Assembly (NCBI RefSeq): GCF_001027285.1
Contig: NZ_CP011509.1
Location: 4,906,501 to 4,970,500, forward strand
Reading direction: 5' to 3'
Length of the DNA: 64,000 nt
Source of the DNA: Archangium gephyra
GTDB lineage: Bacteria; Myxococcota; Myxococcia; Myxococcales; Myxococcaceae
In this document: piece by piece, positions 46,450 through 64,000 of the stretch
Numbering within the stretch: the first letter of the stretch is position 1
Layout: every line of letters starts with the position of its first letter
Notes under the pieces: generated by a model
Databases searched by the model: none
Told to the model about the DNA's origin: nothing
What the model saw: only the letters and a program-made list of their open reading frames with translations
Position numbers and translations under genes: made by a program

Positions 46450-47313
46450 ATGCCCCCTTCGAAGAAACGACTCGTCCCGCTGGCTGGCGCCCTCGCGGCG
46501 CTGGCCCTCTTCGCCGGCTGTGATACCCCGGAGACTCCGGACGGCACCCTCTTCGGCAAGACGCAGGTGTTCCTCAACGGCTCGAGGGCCTCCGTGCGCA
46601 CCGAGGAGACCAACCTCGGCGACCTCACCGCCGATGCCTACCTCTGGTTCGCTCGCAAGACGGATCCCTCCACCGTCCTCTCCTTCAGGAACAGTGGCGG
46701 CATCCGTGAATCCATCGACACCGGCGAGATCAGCCAGGCCGACATCGAGAAGAGCCTGCCCTTCAACAACGCCCTGGTGCTCGTCACCGTCACCGCCGCG
46801 CAGCTCGAGCAGGTGCTCGAGCACGGCGTGGCGGCCGTGGCCCCCGAGGTCACCGCCGGCCAGTTCCCCCAGGTGAGCGGCCTCCGCTTCGAGTACGACG
46901 CCAGCAAGCCCGCCCAGGTGTTCGACCTCGACGGCAACCTCCTCACCGAGGGCGAGCGCATCCGCCAGGCCGTCCTCGTGGATGGTTCCGGCAACGTGCT
47001 CGACACCCTGGTGTCCAACGGCGCCCTCGTGGGCGATCCCCACCGCACCTTCCGGATGGTGACGCTCGACTTCGTCGTCGCCTTCGGAGGCGACTACTAC
47101 CCGTTCCCCCTCTTCGAGCTCCAGGACGCGGCGCGCTACCACCTCGTCCCCCTGGACACCACCCCCGACAACCAGGGCTTCAACGACGCGGGCCGCGAGC
47201 AGAAGGCCTTCGCGGACTACCTCGCCGCCACCTGGCCCACCTCCGGTCCGGGCTACGCCGAGGCCGATACGCCCAAGGAAGCCGATACACGCATCAAGTC
47301 CGTTGGACCGTGA
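46450..47313 (+). CDS. Lipoprotein with only a 5'-nucleotidase C-terminal domain
   Basis: A 287-residue predicted lipoprotein: MPPSKKRLVPLAGALAALALFAGC is a signal peptide with lipobox. Nearly all of the mature part matches the C-terminal (nucleotide-binding) domain of 5'-nucleotidases: NLGDLTADAYLWFAR, FRNSGGIRESIDTGEIS and the PFNNALVLVTVTAAQLEQVLEHG stretch are classic. The N-terminal metallophosphoesterase domain that carries the dimetal catalytic site is absent, so hydrolysis by this protein alone is not expected. It may bind nucleotides or act as a partner. It is divergent from the first CmlA-like gene (133-base gap) and begins a plus-strand series of genes. Confidence 0.8.
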   Translation: MPPSKKRLVPLAGALAALALFAGCDTPETPDGTLFGKTQVFLNGSRASVRTEETNLGDLTADAYLWFARKTDPSTVLSFRNSGGIRESIDTGEISQADIEKSLPFNNALVLVTVTAAQLEQVLEHGVAAVAPEVTAGQFPQVSGLRFEYDASKPAQVFDLDGNLLTEGERIRQAVLVDGSGNVLDTLVSNGALVGDPHRTFRMVTLDFVVAFGGDYYPFPLFELQDAARYHLVPLDTTPDNQGFNDAGREQKAFADYLAATWPTSGPGYAEADTPKEADTRIKSVGP

Positions 47314-47421
47314 GAGGCTCCCAGCGGCGCTCGCCCGAGCCCCGAGCAGGCATGCTGCAGGCCCGGGGGATTCACACTAGGATGCCGGCCGCCGCCTTTG
47401 GCCTTTCCGAGGGATTCACGG

Positions 47422-48453
47422 ATGGAGGAAGAGTTCTCGCTCGTCGGCATGACGGAGGACATGGGGATCAACTCCGTCCTCTTCGGCTTCATCGGCCTGT
47501 GTCAGATGGCCTTCCCCAAGCGCCTCCGGGCCTGCTTCCTGCTGGGCAGCCACGCGACGGGTGATGGGGTCGCCGACAGCGACCTCGACCTGCTGCTCGT
47601 CTTCAAGGACCGCTTCCAGGAGGGGGAGGTCGAGCGCCACGAGCACTTCCGCCGCTCCGTGGGCATGATGGCCCGCTACCCCCTGGATGTGAGCGCCGTG
47701 GACGAGGCCCGGCTGATGGCGGAAGGCGCCGTCAACCTCAAGCGGGCCTCCCTGTTGCTGGCGGGCGAGGACCTCCGGGAGCGCATCCCCTTGATGCCCC
47801 TCGAGCAGTGGCTGCGCTACTGCATGCACCGGCCCTACATGTTCATGGAGCGCGCCCGCGCTCGCGCCGAGGGCGAGCCCCTGCGCTACCCGCTCGCCCA
47901 TCCGGACCCGCGGGGCGAGCTCTACGGCTACGACCACTCCGCCGTGCTGGACGCCCAGGGCCTCCCGCACCGGGGCTTCAAGGAACTGGTCACCCTGGCC
48001 AGCCGGCTCGCGGCGGCCGAGGTGGCGCTGGCCGGACAGCACGTGTTCTCCAAGCGTGACGCCATCGAGGCGCACCGCCTGCACGTCCACAACGAGCGCA
48101 CGCTCCTGTTCGAGCAGATCCACGCGTGCCGCAAGCGCTGGGGCTACCGGGTGCCAGAAGCCGCCGAGGACCAGGCACACCTGCGCTCCCTCTGCGCCCG
48201 CATTCTGGACGCGGAGAACCACTTCCTGGGCCTCTACAAGGACTACCTGCTCGCCGAGCTCCAGCGCGGAGAGGTGCGCGACCGGGTGCTGGCCGCCCGG
48301 CGCCTGGGGGAGATCCTCTATCCCGGCCCCGAGGTGCCCGCCGCGTTGACGCAGCTCGAGTCAGCGCCCGAGCCCGAGCTGCGCGAGGCCGCCCGGGAGT
48401 CGCTTCGTCTCATCGAGCGGTACGCCGTCAACCAGAACTCTCCAGCGGCCTGA
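47422..48453 (+). CDS. Nucleotidyltransferase-domain protein
   Basis: A 343-residue soluble protein with a pol-beta-type nucleotidyltransferase core near the N-terminus: LLGSHATGDGVADSDLDLLL contains the GS motif (42-43) and the acidic DSDLD (D54 and D56 as metal ligands). The remaining 280 residues are helical with many charged positions, an arrangement seen in streptomycin/kanamycin nucleotidyltransferase-like and uncharacterised families. The substrate is unknown. It lies 30 bases before the second CmlA-like gene, so it is probably part of the peptide locus, either as a modifying enzyme or for self-protection. ATG 47422 is preferred but a start eight codons earlier is possible. Confidence 0.72.
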   Translation: MEEEFSLVGMTEDMGINSVLFGFIGLCQMAFPKRLRACFLLGSHATGDGVADSDLDLLLVFKDRFQEGEVERHEHFRRSVGMMARYPLDVSAVDEARLMAEGAVNLKRASLLLAGEDLRERIPLMPLEQWLRYCMHRPYMFMERARARAEGEPLRYPLAHPDPRGELYGYDHSAVLDAQGLPHRGFKELVTLASRLAAAEVALAGQHVFSKRDAIEAHRLHVHNERTLLFEQIHACRKRWGYRVPEAAEDQAHLRSLCARILDAENHFLGLYKDYLLAELQRGEVRDRVLAARRLGEILYPGPEVPAALTQLESAPEPELREAARESLRLIERYAVNQNSPAA

Positions 48454-48482
48454 GTCTTCGAGCCTTCATCCGAGGAGTGTGG

Positions 48483-50075
48483 ATGTCCCCGCCCGCGCTG
48501 TATCTGAAGCAGAACGTCGTCACCGAGCCGCTCTACAACCAGTGGTACGCGTGGTGGTTCCTGGCCTCGCCCATGACGGCGCCCCTCTTCGTGGCCAACC
48601 TCCATGTGAAGATCATGGAGTCCTTCGTGGACAACCCGGCCATCCACGTGGCCGCGCTGAAGAGCCCGGTGCTGCGGGGCGGCCCCTACATCAACTACGG
48701 CGTGCAGCAGGTCGACGCGGTCAAGGCGCTGCTCGAGCGCACCTTGAAGGAAGAGGCCCTGTCCCTGCGGTACGCCGAGGCCGTCCTGGAGCTGGAGAAG
48801 CTGCTGGACTCGGCCGAGGGCTTCTCCCTGGAGGAGCTGTACCCGCGCGTGCCGGACCTGCTGCGCGGTTATGTGGAGCTCACCTATGACATGAAGAACC
48901 GCGCCTCGCCGCGCTTCTTCGAGTCGCTCCTCTACCGCAGCCCCTTCCACCGTGAGTCCTCGCAGAGCCTCTGCATGCGGCTCATCCACGGCGACGCCCG
49001 GCCCTACGTCTTCAGCACGCCGCGGTTGGATACCCAGGATGGCAGCCTCCAGGTGAAGCTGCCCTACCGGCATGAGGCCCTCGACCAGCTCTACGCCATG
49101 CGGCGCACCCCCGGGCCCGTGGAGCCCGTGCGCGAGGCCCTGGGGATCGAGCCCCGGGACTTCGAGACCTTCTCCTCCTTCTTCACGGAGCAGCCGCCGC
49201 GCCCCGCCCCCCGGTACGACGGCGATGGCGTGCGCGTGCGCTACTTCGGCCATGCCTGCGTGCTCATCGAGTCGCGCCACGTCAGCGTCCTCACGGATCC
49301 CGTCATCTCCTACGACTTCCCCACGGAAGTGCCGCGCTACACCTACGCGGATCTGCCGGAGAAGATCGACTACGTGCTCATCACCCACGGGCACGCGGAT
49401 CACCTGATGTTCGAGCCGCTGCTCCAGTTGCGCCATCGCATCGGCACCATCGTGGTGCCGGCCAACAACGGCGGACGGCTGGCGGATCCCTCCCTCAAGC
49501 TGATGCTCAAGCAGGCCGGCTTCAAGAACGTGGTGGCGCTCTCGGACCTGGAGTCCCTGCCGCTCCCCGGCGGCGAGCTCATCGGCCTGCCCTTCATCGG
49601 CGAGCACGGCGACCTCGACATCCAGGCCAAGATCGCCCACCTCGTCCGGCTCGAGGGCAAGAACCTGTTGATGGCCGCCGACTCCAACGCGCTCGAGCCG
49701 CGCCTGTACGAGCATGTCCACCGGGAGGTGGGTCACATCGACATGATGTGGCTGGGCATGGAGTCCGAGGGTGGGCCCCTGAGCTGGATGTACGGCCCCC
49801 TGCTGCCCGCCCCCATGCCCAGGAAGATGGATCAGTCGCGGCGGCTCAATGGCTCCAATGCCGTGCGCGCCATCGAGATCGTCCAGCGGCTCAAGCCCGG
49901 GCAGGTCTTCATCTACGCCATGGGCCGCGAGCCCTGGCTGGGCCATGTGATGGTGATGGGCTACCACGAGAACTCGCCCCAGCTCGTGGAGTCCCGCAAG
50001 CTGCTCGAGTACTGCCGCGAGCGGGGCATCACCGCGGACATGCCCTACGGGCAGGCCGAGCTCTTCCTCCGCTGA
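48483..50075 (+). CDS. CmlA-type diiron beta-hydroxylase, copy 2
   Basis: A 530-residue paralogue of the protein encoded at 44727-46316, co-linear without gaps for at least the first 400 residues and identical at most of them. The same putative ligands occur at the same numbers (H302, H304, D306, H307, E374, D400), so it should be catalytically competent. It differs mainly in the N-terminal domain (for example WWFLASPMTAP and SPVLRGG), which in this family contacts the carrier or adenylation domain. Two such enzymes in one locus suggest two tethered amino acids or two oxidation events. ATG 48483 follows the nucleotidyltransferase stop by 29 bases; the ABC exporter begins 20 bases after the stop. 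Confidence 0.8.
   Translation: MSPPALYLKQNVVTEPLYNQWYAWWFLASPMTAPLFVANLHVKIMESFVDNPAIHVAALKSPVLRGGPYINYGVQQVDAVKALLERTLKEEALSLRYAEAVLELEKLLDSAEGFSLEELYPRVPDLLRGYVELTYDMKNRASPRFFESLLYRSPFHRESSQSLCMRLIHGDARPYVFSTPRLDTQDGSLQVKLPYRHEALDQLYAMRRTPGPVEPVREALGIEPRDFETFSSFFTEQPPRPAPRYDGDGVRVRYFGHACVLIESRHVSVLTDPVISYDFPTEVPRYTYADLPEKIDYVLITHGHADHLMFEPLLQLRHRIGTIVVPANNGGRLADPSLKLMLKQAGFKNVVALSDLESLPLPGGELIGLPFIGEHGDLDIQAKIAHLVRLEGKNLLMAADSNALEPRLYEHVHREVGHIDMMWLGMESEGGPLSWMYGPLLPAPMPRKMDQSRRLNGSNAVRAIEIVQRLKPGQVFIYAMGREPWLGHVMVMGYHENSPQLVESRKLLEYCRERGITADMPYGQAELFLR
49293..49399. repeat. 107-bp perfect inverted repeat, right copy
   Basis: Exact reverse complement of 45400-45506. The surrounding paralogous genes differ at many silent positions, so this island of identity stands out. 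Confidence 0.95.
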
Positions 50076-50095
50076 CGGCCATCGCCCCCCACCGC

Positions 50096-51841
50096 ATGTC
50101 CCAGGCCTCTTCCCCTGTCACCGTGCGCCGCCTCCTGGGACTGGCTCGGGCCGAGGGGCGCTCCCTGTCCGCTGGCATCTTCTTCCTGCTGCTCAGCAGC
50201 GGCATGGCCCTCGTCTTTCCCCAGGCCCTCCGGTTCATCATCGACGAGGCACTCGGGGCCAGGAACCAGGCCTTCATCGATCGGGCAGCGCTCGGGCTGA
50301 TCGCCGTCTTCGCCGTGCAGGCCGGGGCCGATGCGCTGCGCTACTCCTTCTTCACCAACGCCGGCGAGCGCATCGTGACGCGGTTGCGGCACGACCTGTT
50401 CGCCAGCCTCGTGGCCCAGGAGGTGGCCTTCTTCGACGAGCACAAGACGGGCGAGCTCACCAGCCGGCTGACCGCCGATACCCAGGTGCTCCAGCACGCG
50501 GTGAGCAACAACATCGCCACGGCGCTGCGCTGTGGCGCCCAGGCGGCCGGCGGGCTGGCGCTGCTCCTCTACACCTCGCCGCTCCTCACCCTGCTGATGC
50601 TGGCCATCGTGCCCCCCGTGGTCGTCGCGACCGTGCTCTTCGGCCGGCGCATCCGGCAGACCTCCAGGCGGGTGCAGGCCGCGCTCGCCGAGGCCAACGG
50701 CGTGGCGGATGAAGTCCTCTCCGGCATCCGCACCGTGCGCGCCTTCGCCGCCGAGCGCCATGAGGTGGAGCGCTACCGCCACTGCCTGGAGCGCGCCTTC
50801 GCGGTGGCTCGCGAGCGCTCCCGTCTGTCCACCGCCTACGTCGCCAGCACTTCCTTCGCGGGCCTCGCCGCCGCCGCGGTGGTGCTGTGGTACGGCAGCC
50901 GGTTGATGCTCCGGGGCGAGCTCTCCATGGGCGGCCTGACGTCCTTCCTCGTCTACTCCACGCTCGTCTCCATGGCCCTCAGCGGGCTGACGGACCTGTG
51001 GGCCGACCTCATGCGCGCCTCGGGCTGCGCCGAGCGGGTCTTCGAGATGCTCGACCGCCAGCCCTCCATGCCCTCCTCCGGTGGCGAGCGCCTCCGGGAG
51101 CTCCAGGGCCAGGTCCGCTTCCAGGCCGTGCGCTTCGCCTATCCCGCTCGCCCGGACGTGCCCGTGCTCCATGACGTCGACCTGGCACTCCAGCCGGGCG
51201 AGGTCGTGGCCATCGTCGGCCCTTCCGGGGCGGGCAAGTCCACCATCGCCGGGCTGCTGACGCGCATGTACGACCCCGAGAGCGGGCGCGTGCTGTTGGA
51301 TGGCAAGGAGTTGCGCTCGCTGGACCCTGAATGGCTACGGCAGCGGATCGGCACGGTGGCCCAGGAGCCACTGCTGTTCGCTTCCTCCATCGCGGACAAC
51401 ATCCGCTACGGCCGCATGGATGCCTCGGACGCGGAGCTGGAGGCCGCCGCTCGCGCCGCCAACGCCCACGAGTTCATCTCCCGCTTTCCCGAGGGTTATC
51501 GGACGCTGGTCGGGGAGCGCGGCGTGCAGCTGTCCGGTGGCCAGAAGCAGCGCATCGCCATCGCCCGCGCGGTGCTGAAGGACCCGCGCCTGCTGGTGCT
51601 GGATGAGGCCACCAGTGCGCTCGACGCGGAGAGCGAGCACCTCGTGCAGGAAGCCCTGGAGCGGCTGATGAAGGGCCGTACCACCCTCATCATCGCCCAC
51701 CGGCTGTCCACGGTGATTGGCGCCGACCGCGTGGTGGTGCTCGAGGGGGGTAGGGTGGTTCAGAGCGGCGACCACTCCACCTTGATGGGGCAAGAGGGGT
51801 TGTACCGCCGGCTGGTGGAGCGCCAGTTCGTGGCCGCCTGA
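50096..51841 (+). CDS. ABC exporter half-transporter (MsbA/MDR-like)
   Basis: A 581-residue fused permease-ATPase. Six membrane helices occupy about residues 20-310; the ATPase domain follows with Walker A GPSGAGKST, signature LSGGQKQR, Walker B LLVLDEATSALD and switch histidine IIAHRLS. It should work as a homodimer in the cytoplasmic membrane, exporting a lipid, drug or peptide. Position directly after the second CmlA-like gene and convergent with the NRPS suggests export of the non-ribosomal product, which would also give self-protection. ATG 50096 was chosen because it begins a typical N-terminus 20 bases after the previous stop. The gene ends at a pair of palindromic repeats. Confidence 0.88.
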   Translation: MSQASSPVTVRRLLGLARAEGRSLSAGIFFLLLSSGMALVFPQALRFIIDEALGARNQAFIDRAALGLIAVFAVQAGADALRYSFFTNAGERIVTRLRHDLFASLVAQEVAFFDEHKTGELTSRLTADTQVLQHAVSNNIATALRCGAQAAGGLALLLYTSPLLTLLMLAIVPPVVVATVLFGRRIRQTSRRVQAALAEANGVADEVLSGIRTVRAFAAERHEVERYRHCLERAFAVARERSRLSTAYVASTSFAGLAAAAVVLWYGSRLMLRGELSMGGLTSFLVYSTLVSMALSGLTDLWADLMRASGCAERVFEMLDRQPSMPSSGGERLRELQGQVRFQAVRFAYPARPDVPVLHDVDLALQPGEVVAIVGPSGAGKSTIAGLLTRMYDPESGRVLLDGKELRSLDPEWLRQRIGTVAQEPLLFASSIADNIRYGRMDASDAELEAAARAANAHEFISRFPEGYRTLVGERGVQLSGGQKQRIAIARAVLKDPRLLVLDEATSALDAESEHLVQEALERLMKGRTTLIIAHRLSTVIGADRVVVLEGGRVVQSGDHSTLMGQEGLYRRLVERQFVAA

Positions 51842-51857
51842 TGTTCCCGGAGTCGCT

Positions 51858-51991
51858 CCCTCTCCCCTCGGGAGAGGGTTGGGGTGAGGGTTTCCGCACC
51901 CGTTCTTCAACCCGTGGCCCAGCGTGGGGACAGGGGGTTCAACCCGGGAACCTCGACACCCTCACCCCGTCCCTCTCCCGGCGGGAGAGGG
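51858..51991. repeat. Inverted pair of REP-like palindromes between convergent genes
   Basis: Two 33-base units lie head-to-head: 51858-51890 (CCCTCTCCC, 3 bases, GGGAGAGGG, then GGGGTGAGGG) and its near-exact reverse complement at 51959-51991. Each unit is itself a 9-base hairpin. They fill the 190-base gap between the exporter and NRPS stops. They probably act as a bidirectional terminator and belong to a dispersed REP-type family. Confidence 0.8.
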
Positions 51992-52031
51992 GAAATGGCC
52001 GCGGAATGGCCGCGGTGGTGGGTGAAGGGGT

Positions 52032-64000
<11,969 letters not shown>

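Noticed and set aside
44727-50075. The two metallo-beta-lactamase-fold proteins as lactonases or beta-lactamases
   Set aside because: They are about 530 residues with a long N-terminal domain and ligand spacing matching CmlA; quorum-quenching lactonases and beta-lactamases are about half that size.

Overview
This is a GC-rich, gene-dense chromosomal segment that looks myxobacterial, most likely from suborder Cystobacterineae (Cystobacter/Archangium/Myxococcus relatives). The strongest reason is 12.6-37.3 kb, which carries the core adventurous gliding-motility cluster gltD-E-F-G-H-I-J in the order I remember from Myxococcus xanthus, including the giant TPR gene gltI (agmK) and the zinc-ribbon/GYF/TonB gene gltJ (agmX). 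Many lipoproteins and a large NRPS locus fit the same group. All family assignments come from reading motifs; no database search was run.

Layout. 0-4 kb (minus): a Gld-type ABC export operon (ATPase, permease, GldG-like auxiliary protein, DUF4340 protein cut by the window edge) behind a clear sigma70-like promoter. 4.2-5.4 kb: aspartate kinase. 5.4-7.9 kb: a canonical membrane adenylate cyclase followed by a protein with two degenerate cyclase-like domains. 8.0-10.5 kb: a lipoprotein joining a dimethylformamidase-like domain to an NHL propeller. 10.6-12.3 kb (minus): a small unknown protein and a DnaC-like ATPase. 12.6-37.3 kb: the glt cluster, with a promoter in front and several hairpins, two of them terminator-like, between its genes. 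37.5-42.4 kb: visibly lower-GC accessory genes (Cys-rich lipoprotein, YwqK-like protein, a diverged RelA/SpoT-like protein, an Ig-like lipoprotein). 42.6-44.3 kb (minus): ffh.

44.5-64 kb is a secondary-metabolite locus: an MbtH protein, two close paralogues of CmlA-type diiron beta-hydroxylases in opposite orientation, a lipoprotein with only the C-terminal 5'-nucleotidase domain, a nucleotidyltransferase, an ABC exporter, and the last four modules of an NRPS ending in a thioesterase (its start lies outside the window). The pockets read as two identical proline-like codes, then Gln, then Asn/Asp. The likely product is a non-ribosomal peptide carrying one or more beta-hydroxylated residues and pumped out by the ABC exporter. 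This locus is the best candidate for something undescribed, followed by the RelA/SpoT-like protein.
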